A stretch of 64,000 bases of DNA from EW11 sp035765635 (GCA_035765635.1 DASTWZ010000047.1:62001-126000); one strand, 5' to 3'. Shown: positions 8,359 to 17,284, counted from the stretch's first letter. Numbers and translations: made by a program. The notes: generated by a model not told the origin, from the letters alone.

Positions 8359-9003
8359 ATGGCCGCCGCCAAAACAGAAGCACCGCCGCCCGCCGCAGCC
8401 GCGAAGGGCAAAGAAGATCCTGCTGCCGCAGCCGCGGCCAGCACCGCATCCGCGCCGGCCAAGGGCAAGGGCATCGCCGCGTTCATCCCCTTGATCGCCG
8501 TCGTGGTTCTCGCTCCGGTGCTCAGCTTTGCCGTCGTCCAATTCGTCATGCTGCCGCAGTTGAAGAAGCAGCTCGCGCTGCCGGCCGAAGCTTCGCTCGG
8601 CAAGGACGCGGGCGCTGAAGAAGGCCATGCCGAAGCCGCTAAAGAAGAAAAGGGCGGCAAGGAAGGCAAAGAAGGCAAGGGCGGCAAAAAAGAAGGCGGC
8701 GCCAGCAACACCTACGAGTTCGCCAATGTCGTCGTGAACCTTTCCGGCACGATGGGCACGCGCTATTTGAAAACGACCTTCCTCGTCACTGGCGAAGACA
8801 AGAATCTGCGCGGCACGTTCGAGGGCAAGAAGCCGCAGCTGCTCGATGTCACGCTGAATGTTCTTTCCGCGCTTTCGCTTTCCGATCTCGAGGAAGCCGG
8901 CGCTAAAAATCTCATTCGCGAAAAACTGATCGTGGCTTACAATCAGGCCATCGGAAAGAAGACGGTCGAACAGATCTATTTCTCCGACTTCGTCGTTCAG
9001 TAA
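8359..9003 (+). CDS. fliL: FliL, flagellar basal body-associated / stator-interacting protein
   Basis: 214 residues. A 35-residue Ala/Lys-rich cytoplasmic head precedes a TM helix (GIAAFIPLIAVVVLAPVLSF, about residues 35-60). A Lys/Gly/Glu-rich linker (GGKEGKEGKGGKKEGG) leads into the periplasmic FliL domain (YEFANVVVNLSGTMGTRYLK onward, then DVTLNVLSALSLSDLEEAGA), ending in the SDFVVQ motif typical of FliL C-termini (xFxxFVxQ). FliL forms rings around the stator units. It lies just before fliM as in many bacteria. Confidence 0.92.
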   Translation: MAAAKTEAPPPAAAAKGKEDPAAAAAASTASAPAKGKGIAAFIPLIAVVVLAPVLSFAVVQFVMLPQLKKQLALPAEASLGKDAGAEEGHAEAAKEEKGGKEGKEGKGGKKEGGASNTYEFANVVVNLSGTMGTRYLKTTFLVTGEDKNLRGTFEGKKPQLLDVTLNVLSALSLSDLEEAGAKNLIREKLIVAYNQAIGKKTVEQIYFSDFVVQ

Positions 9004-9036
9004 TATTTTTTCGGATACACGCCCCGCGCACCTGCC

Positions 9037-10083
9037 ATGGCTGACGACAACAAATCCCCGATGTCCGACGTTCTCGACCAGAGCGAGATCGATAGACTGT
9101 TGTCGGAGGCGATCGCGCCAGCCAAGCAGCAGATCTTCCGCGCCGACGGAAAACGCGTCGATGGCACGGACGCGCCGAAGATCGAGACCTACGATTTTCG
9201 CAATCCGGTCTTCCTGACCGAGGTGGAACTCCGCCGGCTGCGCCTGCTGCACGAAGATTTCATCCGCTATCTGCAAGCACGTCTGTCGCTCTTCCTGCGC
9301 ATGGAATTCGCGCTGAAGATGTCGAAGCTGACGACGTTGACCTACCAGAAGTTTGCCGACGGATTGCCGAATCCGACGCACGTTTGTCTTTTCAAAGCCG
9401 AGCCGATGCTTGGTGTCGGCATTCTCGACATCAATCCGCGCCTCGCGCTCACGTTGGTCGACCGCATGCTCGGCGGCCGCGGGCACTCGGTGAAGTTGGA
9501 GCGCTATCTGACCGAGATCGAAATCGCGCTGCTGGAGGACATCATCATGATCGTCCTCGAAGAATGGTGCCATCAGTGGAAGCACGAGAAGGAGTTGCAC
9601 CCCACCGTTCTCGGCCACGAAAACAACGGCCGTTTTCTGCAAACCTCTCCGAAGGACGCGATCATGCTAGGCCTCACGATCGAGGCGAATTTCGGCGATT
9701 GCTCTGAAGCGATCCAGATCGGCGTGCCGTATTACACGATCGAGCCGATGGTGAAGACCATGCAGGCGCGTCGTCAGAAAGACTCCACGCCCGGCGCCGT
9801 CAGCCTGAAGGCGGAGTGGAAGCCAGTTTACGAGCGCATCAGCATTCCGGCGCGCGCCGAGTGGAGTGCGTTTGAACTTTCCCTGCGTGAGATCACGCAG
9901 CTTCGCGTCGGCGACGTCATCGAAATGCCGGCCAACATCGTCGAAGAAACCCGCGTGGCCTTGAATGGCTCTCCCAAATTTGTCGGCACGGTCGGACTCG
10001 ACAGCGACCGCGTCGCCGTAAAGTTAACTCGCAAAATTTCGGCCGAAGAACTCGCGGAACCGAAACCTACCCATGGAAGATAA
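9037..10083 (+). CDS. fliM: FliM, flagellar motor switch protein
   Basis: 348-residue C-ring protein. The N-terminus has DVLDQSEIDRLLSEA, the CheY-P binding motif (LSQxEIDxLL type), so the motor should respond to CheY. The CheC-like middle domain contains EPMLGVGILDINPRLALTLV and DRMLGGRG, and the C-terminal SpoA domain is EITQLRVGDVIEM. Its last 11 bp overlap fliN, as expected of partners in one ring. Confidence 0.96.
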   Translation: MADDNKSPMSDVLDQSEIDRLLSEAIAPAKQQIFRADGKRVDGTDAPKIETYDFRNPVFLTEVELRRLRLLHEDFIRYLQARLSLFLRMEFALKMSKLTTLTYQKFADGLPNPTHVCLFKAEPMLGVGILDINPRLALTLVDRMLGGRGHSVKLERYLTEIEIALLEDIIMIVLEEWCHQWKHEKELHPTVLGHENNGRFLQTSPKDAIMLGLTIEANFGDCSEAIQIGVPYYTIEPMVKTMQARRQKDSTPGAVSLKAEWKPVYERISIPARAEWSAFELSLREITQLRVGDVIEMPANIVEETRVALNGSPKFVGTVGLDSDRVAVKLTRKISAEELAEPKPTHGR

Positions 10084-10324
10084 AACTCTCGATCTCGTTC
10101 TCGACGTAAAAGTCAAAGTCACGGTCCAACTCGGCTCGTGCCAGCTGCCCATGCGAGAAGTGCTCGAACTCGCTCCGGGCGCGGTCATCCAGCTGTCGCA
10201 GCACGCGAGTGATCCGGTTGGTTTGTACGTGAACGACAAATTGATCGCTTATGGCGAAGTCGTGGTTGTGGAAGACAGCTTCGGTATTAAGATTACCGAA
10301 CTCGTTGGCTCGCGGGCGGGCTGA
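10073..10324 (+). CDS. fliN: FliN, flagellar motor switch protein
   Basis: 83-residue SpoA-domain protein with the FliN core LDLVLDVKVKVTVQLGSCQL, VLELAPGAVIQLSQ and GLYVNDKLIAYGEVVVVED. FliN forms the base of the C-ring with FliM and docks FliH. It is one of the shortest FliN forms, lacking the N-terminal tail of the enteric protein. The start overlaps fliM by 11 bp. Confidence 0.95.
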   Translation: MEDKTLDLVLDVKVKVTVQLGSCQLPMREVLELAPGAVIQLSQHASDPVGLYVNDKLIAYGEVVVVEDSFGIKITELVGSRAG

Positions 10325-10380
10325 CGGTTAAAGACGGCGCCGACTAGCCGCGGCGAAGTTTTCCCCACCCCAATCGCTTC

Positions 10381-11001
10381 ATGAAATTTCTCCCCTTTAC
10401 CAGCGTCACCCGCTGGCTGCTAGTGGTAATCGGCTGCGTCGTTTTGGCGACGGCGCAGCCGATGAGTGCAGACGAAAATTCTCCGGCCGCTCCGGCCCGT
10501 AGTGCCAGCGGCACTACAAAAACCGAGGACTCAGGCCGTAGTGCTTCGGGCACTACACCCGAGAAGACACCCGCGCCGACCGTCACGCTGCCCGATACGA
10601 CTCCCGGTACCGCCGCGACGCCTGCGCCCAGCGTCACGCCTTCGCCGGCTCCTGCCGCCGCCCCTGCGAACGCTGGCAAAATCATTTATCCGAAAGCCGC
10701 CGATACCGATCCGGATCGCACGATCGACGGAAAAACCACCGGTTCTTCGTCCCGCTCTTATTTGCTCGTGGTCGCATTTCTGCTCGCGGGCGCCGGCGCC
10801 TGGGTGCTGATGCAAAAGCGGCGCGGCGTCTCCGTTGTCACGCGCGGTCCGCGCAAACTGAACGTCGACGAAACGCGCCCGCTCGGAAATCGCCAGTACC
10901 TCGTCGTCGCGAGTTACGAGGACAAAAAATTTCTTCTCGGCGTCACCGCCGGCCAAATCCAGATGCTGGCCAAGCTCGACGAAGGGGAGGGGGAGCCGTG
11001 A
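10381..11001 (+). CDS. fliO: FliO, flagellar biosynthesis protein
   Basis: 206 residues with an N-terminal signal or anchor (LLVVIGCVVLATAQPM), a low-complexity Pro/Ala/Thr-rich periplasmic stretch, one TM helix (SYLLVVAFLLAGAGAWVLMQ, about residues 123-142), and a FliO-type cytoplasmic tail (GPRKLNVDETRPLGNRQYLV and KKFLLGVTAGQIQMLAKL). FliO assists assembly of the FliP ring. Two in-frame GTAGTG...CACTAC palindromes lie in the low-complexity part. The stop overlaps a GTG that could start an extended fliP. Confidence 0.88.
   Translation: MKFLPFTSVTRWLLVVIGCVVLATAQPMSADENSPAAPARSASGTTKTEDSGRSASGTTPEKTPAPTVTLPDTTPGTAATPAPSVTPSPAPAAAPANAGKIIYPKAADTDPDRTIDGKTTGSSSRSYLLVVAFLLAGAGAWVLMQKRRGVSVVTRGPRKLNVDETRPLGNRQYLVVASYEDKKFLLGVTAGQIQMLAKLDEGEGEP
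10499..10556. repeat. Two short intragenic palindromes in fliO
   Basis: GTAGTGCCAGCGGCACTAC at 10499-10517 and GTAGTGCTTCGGGCACTAC at 10538-10556. Each has 7-bp inverted arms with a 5-nt loop. Both are translated as RSASGTT, giving two repeated peptide insertions in the disordered linker of FliO. Confidence 0.85.
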
Positions 11002-11153
11002 AACCGTTTCACACCGCCAGTTCGAACGCGGTTCAACTGAGGATGACGGACGCAACCGCTCAGTCGCAGACGGCCAAGACGGCCGACTCCGCTTGCGGCT
11101 CAATTTTTGACCCGGCCGGCGCAAGTACGCGCGAACCGCACCGTCGAGACCGC

Positions 11154-12044
11154 ATGCGGGGCATTTCAGCGTTCAGCTTTCTTTCCACATCTATTCTCTG
11201 CGCTCTGGTCTTTTCGTTTTTTCTTTTTGCCAGCTCGGACGTCGCCCGCGCGCAGGCGAACAACCCGCCTCCGCCGACCGTTACATTGCCCGTGGCGCCA
11301 GTCGCTCCGGCGATTCCCGCGGCCAACGCTCCGGCCGGTAGTGCCGCCAGCACTACACCGGCGAACGCGCAGCCTTTTCGCCTGAACATCGGCCTCGAGG
11401 GCACGAATCGCCCCGGCGACGTGAGCGTCGCGATCCAGATCGTGATCGTGATGACGCTGCTCACGTTGGCGCCGTCGATGGTGATCCTGATGACGAGCTT
11501 CACCCGCATCGTCATCGTGCTCGGCTTCGTGCGCACTGCGCTCGGCGTGCCGGCCGCGCCCTCGAATCAGATCATCATTGGTCTATCGCTTTTCCTTACG
11601 TTTTTCCTGATGGGTCCGGTAGTCGACCGCGTGAACAACGAAGCGATTCAGCCGTACATGGCCGGATCCATCACGTCGTCCGTCGCCTTCGATCGCGCCT
11701 CCGTGCCGTTGAAGGATTTTATGCTGAAGCAGACGCGCACGCGCGATCTGGAGTTCTTTCTGGAACTCGGCCGCTTCGGTCCGACGTCGGTGAACGACCT
11801 GCCGATGCGCGTGGTTATTCCGGCGTTCGTGATCAGCGAACTGCAGACCGCGTTTCAGATGGGTTTCCTGCTTTTCCTGCCCTTTCTGGTCATCGATTTT
11901 CTCGTGTCCTCCGTCCTGATGGCACTCGGCATGATGATGATGCCGCCCACCGTGGTGGCGCTTCCGTTTAAACTCCTGCTCTTCGTCCTGGTCGACGGCT
12001 GGCACCTCGTGGTGAAGAGCCTGGTGCAGAGTTTCACGCTGTGA
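11154..12044 (+). CDS. fliP: FliP, flagellar export gate protein
   Basis: About 297 residues. FliP forms the pentameric core of the export gate with FliQ and FliR. The ATG at 11154 starts a classic cleavable signal peptide (hydrophobic STSILCALVFSFFLFASSDV, then ARAQA), which FliP needs. The frame extends upstream to a GTG at 10998 that overlaps the fliO stop and has a GGGGAGGGGGA run before it, so a 348-residue form is possible. Conserved segments are MTSFTRIVIVLGFVRTALGV, PAAPSNQIIIGLSLFLTFFL and SVLMALGMMMMPPTVVALPF, followed by KLLLFVLVDGW. A short palindromic repeat sits at 11338-11356 in the linker after the signal peptide. Confidence 0.93.
   Translation: MRGISAFSFLSTSILCALVFSFFLFASSDVARAQANNPPPPTVTLPVAPVAPAIPAANAPAGSAASTTPANAQPFRLNIGLEGTNRPGDVSVAIQIVIVMTLLTLAPSMVILMTSFTRIVIVLGFVRTALGVPAAPSNQIIIGLSLFLTFFLMGPVVDRVNNEAIQPYMAGSITSSVAFDRASVPLKDFMLKQTRTRDLEFFLELGRFGPTSVNDLPMRVVIPAFVISELQTAFQMGFLLFLPFLVIDFLVSSVLMALGMMMMPPTVVALPFKLLLFVLVDGWHLVVKSLVQSFTL
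11338..11356. repeat. Short intragenic palindrome in fliP
   Basis: GTAGTGCCGCCAGCACTAC in frame just downstream of the FliP signal peptide. It has the same outer hexamers as the fliO copies. Confidence 0.8.
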
Positions 12045-12064
12045 AGAATCGGCCGTCAGACACT

Positions 12065-12170
12065 GCTTGCAACGGAGCGCCGGCCTCCGGCCGGAATATC
12101 TTTAAGTCAGTCCCGCTTCGCGGGACGCTAGATAGGTCTGCCGGCCGGAGGCCGGCGCTCCGTTGCAAGC
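12065..12170. repeat. Perfect 30-bp inverted repeat with inner hairpin between fliP and fliQ
   Basis: The left arm 12065-12094 (starting GCTTGCAACGGAGCGCCGG) and right arm 12141-12170 are exact reverse complements over 30 bp. The 46-bp spacer holds a second hairpin (GTCCCGC TTC GCGGGAC, 12109-12125). The core GGAGCGCCGGCCTCC is shared with copies near 46322 and 55302. Downstream to fliQ are two direct copies of GCCGACGTCGAGAAA (near 12172 and 12210). Confidence 0.9.
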
Positions 12171-12299
12171 CGCCGACGTCGAGAAAGCGGCGCTCCGTCG
12201 CCCGCCGCCGACGTCGAGAAAACGGCTCTCTTGCGTCTTCACCTGCACCTCTAACCGCCGAAATGAGCCACGCTTCGTTTCGGAAAACGCCTTAATACC

Positions 12300-12569
12300 A
12301 TGACGCCAGAGATGGCCATCGACCTCTTCAAGAATCTTATCCTCTTCGCGCTCTACATGGTCGCGCCGTTCCTGATCGTCACGATCGTGGTCGGTCTCCT
12401 CACGAGCATGGCGCAATCGGTCACGAGTATTCAGGAAGCCACTCTGACCTTCGCGCCGAAGCTCATCGCGCTCGGTGGCCTCTGTATCTTTCTCGGGCCG
12501 TGGGTGCTCCGCTCACTCAGCGAATTCGCCATTCGCATGCTCACCCAAATGGGAACGATGGGACACTGA
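12300..12569 (+). CDS. fliQ: FliQ, flagellar export gate protein
   Basis: 89 residues with two TM hairpin helices (ILFALYMVAPFLIVTIVVGL and IALGGLCIFLGPWVLRSL) and the conserved loop MAQSVTSIQEATLTFAPKLI. These are standard FliQ features. It lies between fliP and fliR. FliQ packs around the FliP/FliR core of the export gate. Confidence 0.95.
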   Translation: MTPEMAIDLFKNLILFALYMVAPFLIVTIVVGLLTSMAQSVTSIQEATLTFAPKLIALGGLCIFLGPWVLRSLSEFAIRMLTQMGTMGH

Positions 12570-12574
12570 CTGAC

Positions 12575-12628
12575 GCCTGCGCGGAGCGCAGGCTAAGGAA
12601 GAATGAAGAATGCAGAATGTAGAATGAG
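12575..12628. repeat. Hairpin plus AGAATGAAGAATGCAGAATG repeat (locus 2)
   Basis: A GCCTGCGC-GGA-GCGCAGGC hairpin (12575-12593) is followed by TAAGGAAGAATGAAGAATGC and AGAATGTAGAATGAG. The same order (hairpin, TAAGGAAGAA, purine run) recurs after fliA. It begins 5 bp after the fliQ stop. Confidence 0.8.
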
Positions 12629-12645
12629 CTGACGGCGTCGCCACC

Positions 12646-13401
12646 ATGCCCGTTGACGTTCTTTACGCCTGGATGATGGTTTTCCTTCGCGGGATCGGGA
12701 TCATTCTGCTGCTCCCGACGCTGGGCAGCCGGCCGCTGCCGGTGACGCTACGCGTGGCGATTTCCGCTCTGCTGGCGACCTTGCTCTATGGCCTCGTGCC
12801 GCACGTGGCGGAACTGCCCGGCGGAAACGCCGGATTGATTCTGGCCGCCGTGGCGGAAGTCGCCCTTGGCGTCGTGATGGGTTTCATCGGTCGATTGGTT
12901 TTCTCGGCCGTCGACATGGCAGGCCGCGTGATCACCGGTGAAATCGGCTTGATGGGCGCGCCCGGGACGGATGCCCCTGTGCCCGCATCCGAACCGTTGG
13001 CGGCGTTTTATTCCACGTTTGCCGGGGTAATGTTTTTCCTGCTCGGCGGACATCTCGGCGCGCTCGCCGCCTTTGCGCGCAGCTTCGAACTCGCGCCGGC
13101 TGGCGCCGCGGCGTTCAGCCCGATGGCCAGCGAGCACATCGTGAAAGCGACAGGTCACGTTATCGAACTCGGCTTCCGCATCGCCGCGCCGTTCATGGCG
13201 CTGAATTTTCTCATCACGCTCGGATTCTCCGTCCTTGGCCGCGCCGTGCCACGCATGAACGTCTTCGTTCTCAGCTACCCCGTGCGCTCCCTGGTCGGCC
13301 TAGGCCTCCTCGCTGGTTCCGGCGCCTTGGTCGCCCGCTATCTCGGCCCAGAACTCAACGACATGCCGTTCCAAATCCTTGAAATGGTTGCGAAAGTTTA
13401 G
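12646..13401 (+). CDS. fliR: FliR, flagellar export gate protein
   Basis: 251-residue integral membrane protein with six predicted TM helices. Typical FliR sequence includes WMMVFLRGIGIILLLPTLGS, EVALGVVMGFIGRLVFSAVD and MAGRVITGEIGLMGAPGTD. It forms the gate with FliP and FliQ. The stop TAG lies within a GTTTAGCCGCGAAAC segment that resembles the end of the long inverted repeat starting 24 bp later. Confidence 0.95.
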   Translation: MPVDVLYAWMMVFLRGIGIILLLPTLGSRPLPVTLRVAISALLATLLYGLVPHVAELPGGNAGLILAAVAEVALGVVMGFIGRLVFSAVDMAGRVITGEIGLMGAPGTDAPVPASEPLAAFYSTFAGVMFFLLGGHLGALAAFARSFELAPAGAAAFSPMASEHIVKATGHVIELGFRIAAPFMALNFLITLGFSVLGRAVPRMNVFVLSYPVRSLVGLGLLAGSGALVARYLGPELNDMPFQILEMVAKV

Positions 13402-13424
13402 CCGCGAAACGGAGGTGTTTTTTT

Positions 13425-13667
13425 TAGCCGCGAAGAGGCTCAAGATGCGCAAAGAGGATCAGAGCGGGCGATGTCGTTCAGACATTCTCATCCCGAAGGT
13501 CGATCAATGTTTGTTTGGGGGTCCAAACCGCCTGAATTTTAAGGTGGATCGGAAATTTGAAGGTTTGGAGCAACAAACATAACCAAGCCCGCAGCATGGT
13601 TCAGGATGCCTGAGCCGCGTCGCTTGCCCCAAATCCTCTTTGCGCATCTTGAGCCTTTTTGTGGCTA
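13425..13667. repeat. Long inverted-repeat element, copy A
   Basis: The termini are inverted copies: TAGCCGCGAAGAGGCTCAAG + ATGCGCAAAGAGGAT on the left and ATCCTCTTTGCGCATCTTGA + GCC...GGCTA on the right. The ~170-bp interior contains a TTTGTTTGGGGGTCCAAAC hairpin and CTGAGCCGCGTCG. Copies B (46197) and C (49651) share this layout. There is no ORF of note inside. The following 200 bp to flhB (13676-13873) show nothing recognisable. Confidence 0.85.
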
Positions 13668-13873
13668 AAAAAAACTAACCGTCGCCTGCCACCCGCCCTG
13701 TGGCCTATCGGCAATCTTTGCCTGAGGAAGACTCCCCGCCAGCTCTCTAGGCACGTTCCCTCGCTTGGCAATGGCCCTCATAGGAAATAACAGGGAATAA
13801 CAGGCTGTCCCAAAGGCACTTGTGGCCAAAGCAGCGGCCCTGGCATCAGCCCTGCATTCCCGCGGCTGCCCAC

Positions 13874-15028
13874 ATGGCCGACGAAGACAAAGAGTCAAAA
13901 ACAGAGCAAGCGACAGGGAAGCGTATAAACGACGCTATCCTGAAGGGACAATTCCCGAAGTCGCCCGAGATCACTCTCGTTTTCACGCTCGTCGCCGCAC
14001 TGGCGATTTTCTCGTTCACCGCCTCGACCGCGGCGCGCGAGGTCGGCGGCCTCACGGAACATATCTTCACCCAGCTCGGCACGATCCGGCTCCGGCTCGA
14101 TGCGATGCCGACCGAACTCAGCGACGTCCCGATCGTCATCGCGAAAGTTCTCGGCCCCATCATCGGCACCATCGTCCTGGCCGTGCTCCTGGCGGGCGGT
14201 TTGCAGAGCGGCTTCAATTTCACCCCCGAGGTCCTAGGCCTGCATTGGGGCGCGATGAATCCGATGAACGGTTTCAAGAAGGTGATCTCGAAGGACGCCT
14301 TCATCCACGCCGGCATCGATGCGCTCAAAATGACCGCGATCGGGCTCACGCTTTGGACCGTCGCGAAAGGTCTCCTGGACGATCCCATTTTCACCGCGCC
14401 GGTCGAGGCCGCCTACCTCGGAATTTATCTTCACCGCACTTTCACCGCTTTCCTCAGCCAGCTCATCCTCGCCCTCGGTGTCATCGCCGCGGTGAGTTAC
14501 TGGTACGCCATCATGAAGAGCAAAAAGGACATGATGATGACGAAGCAGGAGGTGAAGGATGAGCACAAGCAGTCGGAAGGCGATGGTCGCGTCAAAGGCG
14601 TGATGCGCCGCATGGCCAGACGCCTTCTTCAGAAGCAGATGTTGAAACAGGTTCCGATGGCCGACGTGATCGTGACGAACCCGACCCACTACGCCGTCGC
14701 CCTCCGCTACGAACGCGGCATCGACCAGGCCCCCATCGTCCTCGCTAAGGGCGAAAATCAATTTGCGCGCCGCATCAAGGCCCTCGCGGCCGAACACGGC
14801 GTTCCGATGGTCGAAAACCGACCCGTGGCCCGCATGCTCTATGCCCTCGGCCGCGTCGACGAACCGATCCCGAGCGAACTCTACCAGGCCGTCGCCGAGA
14901 TCCTGGCGTTCGTCTATCGCACGCACCGCTACTACTTCTACCGCCTCCGTGCCCGCCGCAACGAAGCGGCCGCCGCGGAAAAAACGTCGACCGGGAAAAC
15001 CGAAACTGACGAGCGCCGCGCGGCGTAA
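13874..15028 (+). CDS. flhB: FlhB, flagellar export switch protein
   Basis: 384 residues. FlhB controls the switch from rod/hook to filament substrates. The N-terminus (ADEDKESKTEQATGKRINDA) is the FlhB signature. Four TM helices follow, and the C-terminal cytoplasmic domain has the self-cleaving motif in VIVTNPTHYAVALRY (NPTH). The C-terminal part includes ARRIKALAAEHGVPMVENRP. An upstream ATG at 13820 exists but adds 18 unrelated residues, so ATG 13874 was used. flhA follows at 28 bp. Confidence 0.96.
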   Translation: MADEDKESKTEQATGKRINDAILKGQFPKSPEITLVFTLVAALAIFSFTASTAAREVGGLTEHIFTQLGTIRLRLDAMPTELSDVPIVIAKVLGPIIGTIVLAVLLAGGLQSGFNFTPEVLGLHWGAMNPMNGFKKVISKDAFIHAGIDALKMTAIGLTLWTVAKGLLDDPIFTAPVEAAYLGIYLHRTFTAFLSQLILALGVIAAVSYWYAIMKSKKDMMMTKQEVKDEHKQSEGDGRVKGVMRRMARRLLQKQMLKQVPMADVIVTNPTHYAVALRYERGIDQAPIVLAKGENQFARRIKALAAEHGVPMVENRPVARMLYALGRVDEPIPSELYQAVAEILAFVYRTHRYYFYRLRARRNEAAAAEKTSTGKTETDERRAA

Positions 15029-15055
15029 CTCGGACGTTAACCATTTTATTCATCG

Positions 15056-17284
15056 ATGAGCGCCACTGCCGCCGCTGCCCCTGCCTCCGCCGCCAACTCC
15101 ACCGCGAAAGCCTCCGCATCACCGCTGGGCAAGGTGCTGAAGCGCGCGGACCTGATCTTCACCGGCGCCCTTTTCGGCACGGTCATGCTGCTGATCATGC
15201 CGGTCCCGCCCTTCGTGCTGGACGTGCTGCTCGCGCTGAGCATCGGCCTTTCACTGCTCGTCCTGCTCGTCATCGTGTACGTCAAGGATCCTCCGGAATT
15301 CTCGGGCTTTCCCACGATCCTGCTGGGCCTGACGCTCTATCGACTCGCGCTGAATATATGTTCGACCCGCCTGATTCTCACAAAGGGACACGCGGGCAAC
15401 ATCATCGAGTCCTTCGGTCACTTCGTCATCCAGGGCAACTACATCGTCGGCTTCGTTGTATTCGTTATCCTGATACTCATCAACTTCGTGGTCATCACGA
15501 AGGGCGCCGGTCGTATCGCCGAGGTTAGCGCGCGTTTCACCTTGGACGCGTTGCCCGGCAAACAAATGGCCATCGATGCCGAGTTGAATGCCGGCATCAT
15601 CGATGAAGTCACCGCCACCACGCGCCGCGTGAAGGTGCAGAAGGAAGCCGATTTCTACGGCTCGATGGATGGCGCCAGCAAGTTCGTGCGCGGCGACGCC
15701 GTCGCAGGCATCCTCATTACATTGGTCAACGTCATCGGCGGTTTCGCCATCGGCGTTTTCCAGATGGATCTGTCGCTCGCCGAGTCGCTGCAGAAATTCA
15801 CGCTGCTCTCGATCGGTGACGGCCTCGTGGCTCAAGTCCCGGCGTTAATCCTGTCGGTCGCGGCTGGCTTGCTCGTCACCCGCGCCTCGGAAAACACTAA
15901 TCTAGGTACGCAGATCAGCCGCCAGCTCGTGCGTTATCCGCGCGCGCTTGCCATCGCGGCGGGAATGCTCGCGGTGTTCGGGTTGATCCCCGGCATGCCG
16001 ATGTTTCCATTTTTCTTCCTCGGCAGTCTCGCAGGCTATGTTGCCTGGGCGCTGAAGAAGCAGCAGAACGAAGCCGGCGAAATCGAAATCCTCGCGCCTG
16101 AACACGCCGACAAAGGCGCAAAAGGCGGCAAGAAAGACGCCGCCGCGAATGGCAAAGATGCCGCCGCGCAAACCCCCGCGAAAGCCGGCACCGACGAGCT
16201 GCGCAAGCTGATCGACATGGACGTGTTTGCCATCGAGATCGGCTACGGCCTACTCCCGCTCGCCGACGTTTCGAAGGGCGGCGATCTCCTCTCGCGCGTC
16301 ACTGGCGTGCGCAAGACGCTCGCTCGCGAAAAAGGTATTTTGGTCCCGCCGGTTTCGGTGCGCGACAATCTCGAACTCGAATCCAACGATTACCGTTTCC
16401 TCCTCCGCGGCAAAGCGGTCGCTCGCGGCACCGTGATGGCCGGACGCTGGATGGCAATGAATGTATCCGGAAGCACAGTACGCCTGCGCGGCGTGCCGAC
16501 GCGCGAACCGGTTTTCAATCTCGAGGCGACCTGGATCGCCGAGGAAGAAAAGAAGACGGCCGAGCTGAACGGCTACACCGTGGTCGATCCGGCTTCCGTG
16601 ATGATCACGCATTTGTCCGAGACGCTGAAGACCTCCGCGCACCTGTTGCTCGGACGCCAGGACGTGCAGACCTTGATCGATCACGTGAAGGAAACGCATC
16701 CTGCTCTCGTCGCCGAGTTGCTGCCGGATCTCGTCAATCTCGGCATCATTCAGCGCGTGCTGCAGAATCTGCTCCGCGAGAACGTTTCCATCGTCAACCT
16801 GCCGCTCGTCCTCGAATGCATCGGCGACTTCGCATCGGTCACGAAGAATCCCGACGACCTCAGCGAATTGGTCCGCCGCCGTCTCGGCTTGTATTTTGTT
16901 CCTGAATACGAGTGCCGCCCTGGCGTGGTCAAAGCGCTCACGCTCGATCCGCGGCTGGAACAGTTCGTCGCGACGAAAGTGCACCGCACGCCGAGCGAGG
17001 TCGGCCTCGCCCTCGATCCCGCGACCGGACATCACATTTTGAATGAACTGAATCAGCGCTCCGCGGAACTCGTGCAGCAAGGCCTCCCCGCGGCGCTCGT
17101 TGTCTCCACGGAAATCCGGTTGCCGCTCAAACGCTTCTTCGAGCCCTCGCTCCCGCGCTTGGTCGTGCTGTCCTTCCAGGAGCTTCCGCCCGCGATCGAA
17201 ATCGAAAACGCCGGCTTCATTCCGATGCCCGGCCACCTGCATCGGCAAATTGCGGCGCCCGCGCCGGCCGCCGTCGCCGCCTGA
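15056..17284 (+). CDS. flhA: FlhA, flagellar export gate protein
   Basis: 742-residue export gate protein with an N-terminal eight-TM domain and a large cytoplasmic domain that docks chaperone-substrate complexes. The FHIPEP region is present (SIGLSLLVLLVIVYVKDPPE, FPTILLGLTLYRLALNICST and VVITKGAGRIAEVSARFTLD, then ALPGKQMAIDAELNAG). An unusual Lys/Ala/Gly-rich linker (ADKGAKGGKKDAAANGKDAA) joins the two domains at about residues 348-370. Ends in a Pro/Ala-rich tail. Confidence 0.97.
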   Translation: MSATAAAAPASAANSTAKASASPLGKVLKRADLIFTGALFGTVMLLIMPVPPFVLDVLLALSIGLSLLVLLVIVYVKDPPEFSGFPTILLGLTLYRLALNICSTRLILTKGHAGNIIESFGHFVIQGNYIVGFVVFVILILINFVVITKGAGRIAEVSARFTLDALPGKQMAIDAELNAGIIDEVTATTRRVKVQKEADFYGSMDGASKFVRGDAVAGILITLVNVIGGFAIGVFQMDLSLAESLQKFTLLSIGDGLVAQVPALILSVAAGLLVTRASENTNLGTQISRQLVRYPRALAIAAGMLAVFGLIPGMPMFPFFFLGSLAGYVAWALKKQQNEAGEIEILAPEHADKGAKGGKKDAAANGKDAAAQTPAKAGTDELRKLIDMDVFAIEIGYGLLPLADVSKGGDLLSRVTGVRKTLAREKGILVPPVSVRDNLELESNDYRFLLRGKAVARGTVMAGRWMAMNVSGSTVRLRGVPTREPVFNLEATWIAEEEKKTAELNGYTVVDPASVMITHLSETLKTSAHLLLGRQDVQTLIDHVKETHPALVAELLPDLVNLGIIQRVLQNLLRENVSIVNLPLVLECIGDFASVTKNPDDLSELVRRRLGLYFVPEYECRPGVVKALTLDPRLEQFVATKVHRTPSEVGLALDPATGHHILNELNQRSAELVQQGLPAALVVSTEIRLPLKRFFEPSLPRLVVLSFQELPPAIEIENAGFIPMPGHLHRQIAAPAPAAVAA

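Noticed and set aside
10998..11153. 52-residue N-terminal extension of FliP from a GTG with a G-rich upstream stretch
   Set aside because: The extension is hydrophilic and would bury the signal peptide; the G-rich stretch is explained by fliO's Glu/Gly codons. Kept only as an alternative.
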